Below are positions 26,455-33,852 of a stretch of DNA of 64,000 nucleotides, piece after piece. This DNA is from Variovorax gracilis. Its GTDB lineage: Bacteria > Pseudomonadota > Gammaproteobacteria > Burkholderiales > Burkholderiaceae_C. The position numbers and the translations under genes are program-made. Where the stretch lies: positions 1-64,000 of the forward strand of contig NZ_JASZYF010000019.1 of NCBI RefSeq assembly GCF_030317115.1. The letters run 5' to 3'. Under the pieces are notes generated by a model that ran no database searches, was not told the DNA's origin, and saw nothing but the letters and a program-made list of their open reading frames with translations. Position 1 is the first letter of the stretch; every line of letters begins with the position of its first letter.

Positions 26455-28982
26455 CACGCTCTCCTTTTCAGAAAGACAGGTAACCACTGACGTGGATCGG
26501 GCCCGAATTCATCGATCGCGGCGTGCATGACCTCGACGTTGTCGAGGCTTGCGGAAAGTACGGCAAGCATGTCTTCCATTCCGCTCAGGTCCATCTTCGC
26601 GATCACCGACTCGGCGCCCTTCTTGAGGAGGAACTGGCCCGAGTTCTCGGGCGTCTGCTTGATGAGATGAAACTCCCGGGGCGTGAGCTTCAGCCCGTCG
26701 ATGTAGTCGGCCTGCTCCGCCTCACCATTCGGCAGCAGCAGCTGCGTCGGGAACTGGGACAACAGCGTGCTACCCAACGGCGAGCGGCTGATATCGCTGG
26801 GCTCCTGCGTGTCGAGACCGATCACGCCGTCTTCCTTGCGGATCGTCTTGCCCTTGTTCTCGATGAAGGTCTGCATGAGCGGATCCTTCAGCGCGCGCCA
26901 GGCCTCCGCGATATCGATGATGTGCGGTGCACCGGAAGCGTTCTGTGCGATCTTGTGGGTGAGGTAGCGCAGGATCGGTGTGCGGGCCTCCGCGATGTCG
27001 AGAAAGTTCGTCATGTCGAACCCGAAGGTGTGCGCGCCGTCGAGGTCAAATCGATCCTCAGCGTTGTCGAGCACCCATGCAAACGCGCCGCCATCGCACC
27101 AGCGACCCAGTGCCTGATACAGGCTGTTCTCCCGATGGGTCGGAAGCGCATCGCGCACCCTTGCGTACCGCCGATGCTTCGGCTCGAGCTCGTAGACCTG
27201 GCGGATGCTCCGCAGCAGGTCCTCTTCGTCCTTGTGCGTCATGACGTACTTGCCGTCGAACTGCGCGTTCCAGCTCATGATGCTCAAGATCACGGAGATG
27301 TTCTCCGCCGTCGGCGCCATTGAAAAGGGGTTCATGCCAGTCGGCTCGCCGCCCGCGATACGGAAGTAGCGTCCGCCCATGGCCCGGATGCAGATCTCCT
27401 CGCCGTAGTCCTTGTCAAAGCTGAAGACCTTCAGTGGCTTGCCGCTGGCCATCGCCTGCTTGCGGGCGAGCAGGCGCAGCGCCAGCTTGAGCACTGTCTT
27501 GCCGCCACCTGAGCGGCCTATGATCTTGTAGTTGCCAAGCTCCTTCCGGTGGGCCTTGACTGCCGGACCATCTCGCCGGTCGTTGGCAGCCTGGTCTCCC
27601 GCGAGGTCAGCTCTGGCTGGCTCCTCGTCGTAGTCCAGTCGGATGCCCTGCTCCAGCAACCTGTCGCGGCTCACATGGAAGTTGAAGAAGTAGGGACCGC
27701 CGGCCGCCGTCTTCATGAGCGCGATCGGTGCGCCCCACTGACTGCCACTGGCATTCCCGCGCGGATGGTTGTGCATCGGGAAGAACTTGGAGAAGTTCTT
27801 GCTGCTGATCGGCATGGCCCGGATGCGGCCGTACTTGAAGTTTGCCGGGAGCGTGCTGAAGTAGGTGCAGATAAGCGCCCCACCCCGCTCGCGCGAGGTG
27901 TTCATGCTCTTCTGGTCGAGCAAGGTCACCGCTGCGTTGACGTTCTGATTGAGTTCCTTGATGGAATCGCCGTAGACGAACAGGATCAGCTCGTGCTCGA
28001 ACATCGAGAACTTGCCGGCCTGCAGTTGGGTGCGGGCGGCCGCGACCTCATTCAACTGCTCCTCGTTGTCGCTGGTGGACTTGATCTTGTTGTACTGGGT
28101 CTTGAGCAGCGCGTCGGCCTTGTCGAAGGCCAATACGGTCACCGACTGGCTCAACACGAACTCGAAGGAGGATGACAGGAGCCCATCGAAGACCTTGGAA
28201 TCCAATTGCTCGGCGCGGTACGGCGCGACCAGGGTGAGGACGGCCGCGAAGCGTGATCCGGAGGCGCCCTCGATCTCGACCGTTTCCGCCCCGAAGTTCA
28301 GTGCAGCGGCCTGCAGGCTTTGGCTTAGTTCGTACGCCTCGAGATGGATATGCCGGTCGGTGTTGTTCAGGACCCGGCTATAGAACTCGGCCGTGCGCGA
28401 GCAAAGCGCGCCCTGATTCTCATAGGCGCCGAGCAGCCGCGGGTGGTAGCGCTTCAGGCTGGCCATCAACTGCGCCGAGAGTTTCGAGAGTTCGTCCCGC
28501 GCGCGCAGGCGCAGTCCGTTCATTCCCTCGCTTGCCCGCTCGGAAAGGCGGATGCTCGCTCGATCCGCCTTGTTCCCCGCCAATCGGTACACCGGTGACA
28601 CGAACAGCCGATTGACGAAGTGCTGCTCGCCATCGAACTTGCGCGCGTATTGGCGCGCGAACTCCGTGCTGAGGTCGTTGTCGTAGGAGAAGCTCAAGAG
28701 GTCGTAGCGAACCCGTCGCCGGTCGACATGCGTCCAGAGCGCTACGTTGGAACTGCGTGCAATGTTGTTGATGGCGGAGAACCATTGCTGGTTCAGGTTG
28801 TCGAGCTCCTTGTGGCCAATCGTCTCGAAGGACAAGCCCTGTACCTCGAAGGTTTGGGTCAGATCGCCCTCATAGGTGATGACCGTGTGCTCGTCGATCT
28901 GCTGCGAGTATGGCAGGCAACTGGCGACGCTGCGCTCAGCCCCGATGTTGAGCACGTTGGAAACATTGGGGATGGCTGACAT
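26454..28982 (-). CDS. virB4: VirB4 secretion ATPase
   Basis: An 842-residue CagE/TrbE/VirB4 ATPase. The N-terminal domain (about 1-450) carries YDLLSFSYDNDLSTEFARQY. The C-terminal RecA-like domain has Walker A GRSGGGKTVLKLALRLL (about 480) and a Walker B region near TPILRYLTHKIA and IIDIAEAWRALKDP. It powers pilus biogenesis and substrate passage. ATG 28982 shares its A with the virB3 stop; the upstream frame is not VirB4-like. Confidence 0.96.
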   Translation of the reverse strand: MSAIPNVSNVLNIGAERSVASCLPYSQQIDEHTVITYEGDLTQTFEVQGLSFETIGHKELDNLNQQWFSAINNIARSSNVALWTHVDRRRVRYDLLSFSYDNDLSTEFARQYARKFDGEQHFVNRLFVSPVYRLAGNKADRASIRLSERASEGMNGLRLRARDELSKLSAQLMASLKRYHPRLLGAYENQGALCSRTAEFYSRVLNNTDRHIHLEAYELSQSLQAAALNFGAETVEIEGASGSRFAAVLTLVAPYRAEQLDSKVFDGLLSSSFEFVLSQSVTVLAFDKADALLKTQYNKIKSTSDNEEQLNEVAAARTQLQAGKFSMFEHELILFVYGDSIKELNQNVNAAVTLLDQKSMNTSRERGGALICTYFSTLPANFKYGRIRAMPISSKNFSKFFPMHNHPRGNASGSQWGAPIALMKTAAGGPYFFNFHVSRDRLLEQGIRLDYDEEPARADLAGDQAANDRRDGPAVKAHRKELGNYKIIGRSGGGKTVLKLALRLLARKQAMASGKPLKVFSFDKDYGEEICIRAMGGRYFRIAGGEPTGMNPFSMAPTAENISVILSIMSWNAQFDGKYVMTHKDEEDLLRSIRQVYELEPKHRRYARVRDALPTHRENSLYQALGRWCDGGAFAWVLDNAEDRFDLDGAHTFGFDMTNFLDIAEARTPILRYLTHKIAQNASGAPHIIDIAEAWRALKDPLMQTFIENKGKTIRKEDGVIGLDTQEPSDISRSPLGSTLLSQFPTQLLLPNGEAEQADYIDGLKLTPREFHLIKQTPENSGQFLLKKGAESVIAKMDLSGMEDMLAVLSASLDNVEVMHAAIDEFGPDPRQWLPVFLKRRA

Positions 28983-29317
28983 CACTTCACCTCGCGGCGA
29001 CTCGCGTGGGGACTGAAGCTCACAACGCCGTCGCCGTGCGTGTTCTTGTTCTGCGCAAACCAGCGGTGGCGATAGCTGGCCACAAAGTCTCGCACCCAGA
29101 ACGGGTTGTCGTTGGTCTTGAGCACTAGGACCAAGTGCATCGGCAGCAGGAGCAGCGTCCAGAAGCCAAATAGACGCATGCACAGCAGGAGCATCATGCA
29201 TTCGGCTCCGAACACGGGAAGCGGCACGTAGGCCTGCAGAACCGGAGCCTGTGGCCCCCTGTAGATCACCGCGCGCTCCAGCGCGGGTTCCTCATGACGA
29301 TGGTCGATGTCGTTCAT
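28982..29317 (-). CDS. virB3: VirB3 inner-membrane protein
   Basis: A 111-residue protein. It has a soluble start (HHEE-type, ALERAVIYRGPQAPVL), a hydrophobic pair (FGAECMMLLLCMRLFGFWTL, LLLPMHLVLVLKTNDNPFW) and a basic C-terminus. This matches VirB3 in size, topology and its place between the pilin and VirB4. ATG 29317 follows GCCGGGGCGAC; ATG 29332 is an alternative five codons earlier. Confidence 0.9.
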   Translation of the reverse strand: MNDIDHRHEEPALERAVIYRGPQAPVLQAYVPLPVFGAECMMLLLCMRLFGFWTLLLLPMHLVLVLKTNDNPFWVRDFVASYRHRWFAQNKNTHGDGVVSFSPHASRREVK

Positions 29318-29339
29318 GTCGCCCCGGCTCATGCCAGTC

Positions 29340-29714
29340 TCAGAGGTTGGAGATACCCGACGCCGAGCCGCCCACCATGTCCTTGACGAACTGGACAATG
29401 GCCACGACGCCGAAAGCCAGCGCCGTGCCGACCAGCGCCTGGAAGAAGATCTTCTTGGGGTCGTCGCGGCCAAGCCAGTTGCCCGTCACCCAGTTCAGGA
29501 GCGTCAGCAGGCATGCGATGGCGCCGATCACGCCAACGACGCCATAGATGACGTTGAAGATGTTGACGCCGGCCTGCCTTAGGCTTTGCGCCATTGCTGG
29601 ATGGGCTGCCAACGCCAGCACGGCGGTGCTGCCTGTCAGCCGTGTGATCGCAAGGCCTCTTCGAAACCGGAAGGTGTCGATGCGCGACAGTGCGGCGATG
29701 ACCTGCTCTTTCAT
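29340..29714 (-). CDS. virB2: VirB2 major pilin
   Basis: A 124-residue prepilin. It has a long signal sequence ending HPAMA-QSLRQAG, then two hydrophobic helices of the mature pilin (NVIYGVVGVIGAIACLLTLL and QALVGTALAFGVVAIVQFV) separated by a short polar loop with GNWLGRDDPKK. ATG 29714 follows a strong GGGAGG. The large frame upstream in the same register is not part of the gene. Confidence 0.93.
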   Translation of the reverse strand: MKEQVIAALSRIDTFRFRRGLAITRLTGSTAVLALAAHPAMAQSLRQAGVNIFNVIYGVVGVIGAIACLLTLLNWVTGNWLGRDDPKKIFFQALVGTALAFGVVAIVQFVKDMVGGSASGISNL

Positions 29715-29776
29715 GGAGCCTCCCAAAGTGATAGGGCGGAGTTGGTTGGTGTTGCGCTTGCTAAAGGGACGAGCGG

Positions 29777-30397
29777 CTAGAAGCCCGCCTCCTTGGTCCT
29801 CTCGAAGATGTCGAGGGATTCGCCCGGGCGCTTTGCCTTCGCGGAATCCGCCGGAACAACTGGGGACGATACGGGCGTCAGGAAAGCAGCCGTAGGAGCC
29901 TTGGTGACCGGCACGTCCGACCCAAGCTGAAACTGCGACGGTGCGCTGCTCATGTAGGCAAAGATCCGGTTTGCGTACTCGTCGCTCACGGCACTGTCGA
30001 CGCCGCCCGAGTTGTAGCCGCGAAGGGCGGCCCATATGGCGGCAACACCCGAGTAGCCGGACGCAGATGCGCGTTGATAGAAGTTCCAGAGGATCTTCTG
30101 ACTCACGGCGAGGTTCTGGCAGGCATCGAAGGCCTGCTCCCACGTCATGCCGTAGAGGGCGACATTGCTCACGTGGATCTGGGCCAGACCGACCGAAAAC
30201 TTCCGGCCCGCTGCGGCCAATTCCTTCGCGGTTGCAATCGCCTCGGCAAGCGTCGCGGGTTGCTTGACGGTTCCCTGCGCGTTGTCCATGCCGATCGCCA
30301 AGGGCTGCCAAGCCGACTCGGTACGCACCAGCGCCTGCATTAGAACCGGCGACACCTGCGGCGCGCACTGCTCAAGGAGCGCGGCGATGGTCAGCAC
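29777..30397 (-). CDS. virB1: VirB1 lytic transglycosylase
   Basis: A 206-residue SLT-type murein hydrolase. The catalytic Glu lies in MQALVRTESAWQPLAIG, followed by FSVGLAQIHVSNVALYGMTW, AVSQKILWNFYQRA and ALRGYNSGG motifs. It opens peptidoglycan for assembly. The chosen start is GTG 30397, preceded by GGGGGAG. A longer frame starts at ATG 30481 but its extra 28 residues do not resemble the family. It is the first gene of the virB operon and diverges from the response-regulator gene. Confidence 0.88.
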   Translation of the reverse strand: MLTIAALLEQCAPQVSPVLMQALVRTESAWQPLAIGMDNAQGTVKQPATLAEAIATAKELAAAGRKFSVGLAQIHVSNVALYGMTWEQAFDACQNLAVSQKILWNFYQRASASGYSGVAAIWAALRGYNSGGVDSAVSDEYANRIFAYMSSAPSQFQLGSDVPVTKAPTAAFLTPVSSPVVPADSAKAKRPGESLDIFERTKEAGF

Positions 30398-30625
30398 TTG
30401 GCCGTCTCCCCCTGATACGTGGCGAGCACCGATTCCAATCCCGCCGTGGCTTGATCGAGAATAGAAGCAAACATCACTCACTCGCTTCAGATGTAGCCCA
30501 GAGGTTTCAGTTTTTAATCCGTTAGCGGATCAGTTCTAGCAGATGTCGCCCGCCTCGGATCAATTATGTGCCTCTGAAGGAGACAAATGGCATTTAACTG
30601 TTGCGCGTAACGATAAATTACAAAA
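30398..30625. promoter_or_regulatory. Divergent virB1 / response-regulator control region
   Basis: This 228-bp region must hold the virB promoter (leftward) and the regulator promoter (rightward). It contains the palindrome ATCCG-TTAG-CGGAT (30517-30530), which shares CCGTTAGCG with both arms of the inverted repeat upstream of the integrase-like gene. On the plus strand a strong GAAGGAGACA precedes ATG 30587 of a 7-codon frame (MAFNCCA, ending TAA 30608-30610), 15 nt before the regulator start: a possible leader peptide. Promoter boxes cannot be fixed by eye. Confidence 0.55.
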
Positions 30626-31510
30626 ATGGCGTCGATGCACGAATCACACCCTCCTGACCAAGAAGAAGACTTTCCATCACAGGCTGCGCACGCTGTCAGG
30701 GCGCTGCTGGAACGCCACGGCATCCCGAAGCACCGGCAGGCCGCCTTCGTTGGCGTTTTTTTTGGGATCTCTCGTGCGGCTTCTCATCGGCGCACGCACG
30801 GCACCGCGGCCTGGACCTTGGAAGAGCTACAAGCGATCGCAGAGAAATTCGGAGAGACCTTGCCGGAAATGCTGGGCGGCGGTCGCCTCGCAGGCGGTAC
30901 GCGTGCGACGCTGCAGCTCGGGGATGTTCAAACGCCCTGCCGCATATGGCTTCAGCCTGACGAAGAAGAATTCGGCAGCGGCGCTTTCGTGGCCATGGAG
31001 AACGCCGGGATCTATACGGTTGTGCCGGCGTCGGCAGCGGCTGGCCAGCCCACGCTACGCGTCCAGCGCATCGAGATCGATCAATCCGTCGACACGCCTC
31101 CCCGCATCGCCGTGCTGGACGACGACCGGGATGTGACCAAGTCCATCTGCGCCGGCCTTCGCGAAAGGGGCTACGCGGCATCGCCCTTCAACACCATTGA
31201 CGCATTGATGGCCGAGATCAAGCGGGAGCCATTCGATGGCTACATCCTCGACTGGAAGTTGCGCGGCGGCGCCACCGTCCTCCCACTTATCGCGATGATC
31301 CGCGAGGAAACCAAGCACGGCGCGATCGCCCTGGTTAGCGGCAAATTTCGGGACTCCAACCTCAACACCCATGAGGTCGCGGTGGCCTCGAGCGACTACA
31401 ACTTCCCAACCTTCGAGAAGCCGGTTCAGCTCGAATTCATCGTTGCCGCTCTCGCTCGCGATGGGTTAGCACCCGCTCGAAGCGCGCCGTTTCGATCGGC
31501 TTCTCCATGA
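30626..31510 (+). CDS. BetR-type HTH response regulator
   Basis: A 294-residue protein. The N-terminal helix-turn-helix is of BetR type (ALLERHGIPKHRQAAFVGVF, then AWTLEELQAIAEKFGETLPE; residues about 15-80). A receiver domain follows at about 155-280: acidic pair in IAVLDDDRDV, phospho-acceptor Asp in GYILDWKLRGG, Ser in ALVSGK, conserved Lys in FPTFEKPVQLE. DNA binding precedes the receiver, the reverse of most regulators. Its 3' end overlaps the convergent histidine-kinase gene by 74 bp. It diverges from virB1, so control of transfer genes is likely but inferred. ATG 30635 is an alternative start. Confidence 0.82.
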   Translation: MASMHESHPPDQEEDFPSQAAHAVRALLERHGIPKHRQAAFVGVFFGISRAASHRRTHGTAAWTLEELQAIAEKFGETLPEMLGGGRLAGGTRATLQLGDVQTPCRIWLQPDEEEFGSGAFVAMENAGIYTVVPASAAAGQPTLRVQRIEIDQSVDTPPRIAVLDDDRDVTKSICAGLRERGYAASPFNTIDALMAEIKREPFDGYILDWKLRGGATVLPLIAMIREETKHGAIALVSGKFRDSNLNTHEVAVASSDYNFPTFEKPVQLEFIVAALARDGLAPARSAPFRSASP

Positions 31511-33215
31511 CCTGGTCGAAGGGCCATGGCACGAGCGCTCGCTCGGGCGCAGCCGCGCTCATCGCCACCAGATATCCGTTCTGGTTCGGGCCGTCGAGGC
31601 GCCGCGTCTCCATTGCGAGTTCAATCCCGCCTCTCACAGGCATGTCCAGGTCGATCAGCACCGTGTAGTAGGGAGTCGCTGCAAGATAGTTGGCTGCGGC
31701 GGCCGCTGAGTCCGCCACATCGCAGCGGTAGCCCATGCGCGTGGCCAAGCTGTGAATCGAGGCGCGGATGTAGCCGCGGTCTTCCACGATGAGCACCGCG
31801 TCCATCGCGTCAGAGTGACCGTGCACCGCGTCGGGATCCTCGATGAGCGCTGGCACACGCACCGTGACCCTGGTGCCCTGCCCTTCCTGGCTGTCGATCT
31901 CGACAGTCCCACCCAGATGTTTCACCACGGTACGCACGATGGTGAGTCCAATGCCGGCGCTTTCGTCTGCCTTGCCGGGCGCGCCGACACGCTCAAAGGG
32001 CTCAAACGCCGTTGCGAGGCGCGCCGAGGGGATACCGGGCCCCGTGTCGGTGACATGAAAGACCAACTTGCTCGAACCGAGCGGCGCGGGTTCGAGTTCG
32101 AGGGACACGTGGCCACGCTCCGTGTACTTGATCGCGTTGCTCACGAGGTTCGCTAGGATTTGGCTGATGCGCAGGACATCCGCCATCGCAAAGACTGGTT
32201 CTTTGGGCATCAACAGATTGAACGTGAGGCCCTTGTCGCGCGCGCGCTCGCCTGCCACGTCGGCGACATCGTCCATGAGCGCTCGTGCCTCGAACGACTC
32301 CGGCCGGATCTCCAACTTCCCGGCTTCGCCTCGGGCCAGCGTCAGCAAATCCCGCAACTGCACGCCTAGCACCATCGAGGAACGCCGGATGCGTCCGATC
32401 GCCTGTTCGCGCTCGGCGGGTGGAATCGCCATACCAAGGACGTCGACTGATGACAGTATCGCTTGCAGCGGCGAGCGAAGTTCGTGGCTCACCATGCTCA
32501 GGAACTGGGTCTTGGCCCGAACCGCCTCCTCCATTTCTGCCTTGGCATTCTTCTCTGCCTCGAGTGCCAACAGTCGCTGTTGGGCCACCATCCGAAAGGC
32601 ACGACGCTCACCCAGAATGGACAGGAGCCAGATGCACCCACCGACTCCCAACAACGCCGCGGCGAACAGGGCCATGTTGCGGGTGTGCGTCATCCGGAGT
32701 AGCACCTCATCGCCGCTCGCCATTTCCTTGGAGCGGGCAGCTTCGACCCAGTCCTGGACCACAGGCTCGACTTCACTGAAGCGGCTCAGGAGGTCTCGCG
32801 CCGCCCCGGCGTCGAAATCCTGTGCATGGACGCGGGCAACAACTTCCTGATCGAAACGAGCGAGTTGTTCAGCCATAGCGGGGTAGCCGTCGATCGTCCT
32901 CAACGCGTCGTTGAGCTTCGATGGCGCAAGCAATCGATCGGCGGTTGAGCCGAGCACGGATGTGACGCGATCGAGGGTCTCGGGCCGGACGGTCTCGCCG
33001 GCTGCAATCGCACGCAACTCTTCCCTCGCTCTGCCGAACGCCTTCTCATACTGTGCAGCGGACCAATAGAAGCCTTCCCTGGGTTCGCTGCGCGGCCAAT
33101 CCGACCCACCCGGCCAGAACAACAGCAACGCCGTGACGCTGAAGATCGCGGGGAGCAACCCGATCGCCGCGTAGAAGCGCCGGCCCTTGAACCAGGTGGA
33201 CATGCGTTCGTTCAT
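31437..33215 (-). CDS. Hybrid sensor histidine kinase
   Basis: A 592-residue hybrid kinase. TM1 (FYAAIGLLPAIFSVTALLLF) and TM2 (NMALFAAALLGVGGCIWLLS) enclose a helical periplasmic domain of about 150 residues. HisKA follows (FLSMVSHELRSPLQAIL), then HATPase (N box ILANLVSNAIKYTERG, G1 VTDTGPGI, G2 SAGIGLTIV) and a C-terminal receiver (VLIVEDRGYI, LIDLDMPVRGG, MEKP). ATG 33215 follows GGGTGAGC, 17 nt after the sulfite-oxidase-like gene, implying one operon. The signal may be relayed to the convergent BetR-type regulator. Confidence 0.9.
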   Translation of the reverse strand: MNERMSTWFKGRRFYAAIGLLPAIFSVTALLLFWPGGSDWPRSEPREGFYWSAAQYEKAFGRAREELRAIAAGETVRPETLDRVTSVLGSTADRLLAPSKLNDALRTIDGYPAMAEQLARFDQEVVARVHAQDFDAGAARDLLSRFSEVEPVVQDWVEAARSKEMASGDEVLLRMTHTRNMALFAAALLGVGGCIWLLSILGERRAFRMVAQQRLLALEAEKNAKAEMEEAVRAKTQFLSMVSHELRSPLQAILSSVDVLGMAIPPAEREQAIGRIRRSSMVLGVQLRDLLTLARGEAGKLEIRPESFEARALMDDVADVAGERARDKGLTFNLLMPKEPVFAMADVLRISQILANLVSNAIKYTERGHVSLELEPAPLGSSKLVFHVTDTGPGIPSARLATAFEPFERVGAPGKADESAGIGLTIVRTVVKHLGGTVEIDSQEGQGTRVTVRVPALIEDPDAVHGHSDAMDAVLIVEDRGYIRASIHSLATRMGYRCDVADSAAAAANYLAATPYYTVLIDLDMPVRGGIELAMETRRLDGPNQNGYLVAMSAAAPERALVPWPFDQVMEKPIETARFERVLTHRERERQR

Positions 33216-33231
33216 ACGCTCACCCAAACTC

Positions 33232-33774
33232 TCACCGAACATGGATGCCGCAGACCTGCCAGATGAACTTCTCTGTCCCAGTCGGGGTGTCAAGCACCGA
33301 TGCGTACTGATCGCGCGGGTACATCAGGAAAAGCGGCCCGAACTTGCGCTTGGAGAGCCGCTCGCCGTTTTGCGAGTGCGCGAGGATGATGCCGTACCGG
33401 TCCATGTCGCTCCAGGGAATCGTGATCGAGTAGTTGTCCAGTGCGAACAACCTGACGGATTTTCCTCGGACCTTGGCAAGCGCGAGGACGTCGCTCAGGA
33501 GCGGGCCATCAAAGCGGCTTCTCGGTGTCCAGTCGGTAGCCGTAGTGATCGCATGAACCGGAAGGGAAAGCAGCTGGGCCTCGGATATCGCGATCCCACC
33601 CATGGCGACTCCGTTCGGCTGCGCATCTTCCGGCAGCGACTCCGAACGAATCACCAAAAAGGTGTCTGGCAAGCATCGCGCGGCAAGTGCGGGTGCGGGC
33701 GCTACAAACTCCAGCCCCATGACGATGGAAGTCACCACGATCAGCTTACGCGCATTCATGTTTCGCGCTTTCAT
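33232..33774 (-). CDS. Periplasmic sulfite-oxidase-fold protein lacking the cofactor Cys
   Basis: A 180-residue precursor with a signal peptide (VVTSIVMGLEFVAPAPALA-A). The mature domain resembles the molybdopterin-binding oxidoreductase fold: LLSLPVHAITTATDWTPRSR, FDGPLLSDVLALAKVRGKSV, NYSITIPWSDMDRYGIILAH, FGPLFLMYPRDQY. At the place where sulfite oxidases carry the molybdenum-binding Cys there is none, so catalysis is unlikely. It precedes the hybrid kinase by 16 nt and probably acts as its periplasmic partner. ATG 33774 follows GGGGTGG. Confidence 0.72.
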   Translation of the reverse strand: MKARNMNARKLIVVTSIVMGLEFVAPAPALAARCLPDTFLVIRSESLPEDAQPNGVAMGGIAISEAQLLSLPVHAITTATDWTPRSRFDGPLLSDVLALAKVRGKSVRLFALDNYSITIPWSDMDRYGIILAHSQNGERLSKRKFGPLFLMYPRDQYASVLDTPTGTEKFIWQVCGIHVR

Positions 33775-33852
33775 GATCCACCCCGCTGCCGAATGCCGAA
33801 AGGTTCGATTCCTCGAGGCGCGACAGTGCAATCGACGTGGACACCCGCACCT

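Noticed and set aside
29715..30368. Extension of the virB2 frame to 342 codons
   Set aside because: The upstream 218 codons lie opposite in register to virB1 and are not pilin-like; the strong GGGAGG before ATG 29714 marks the real start.
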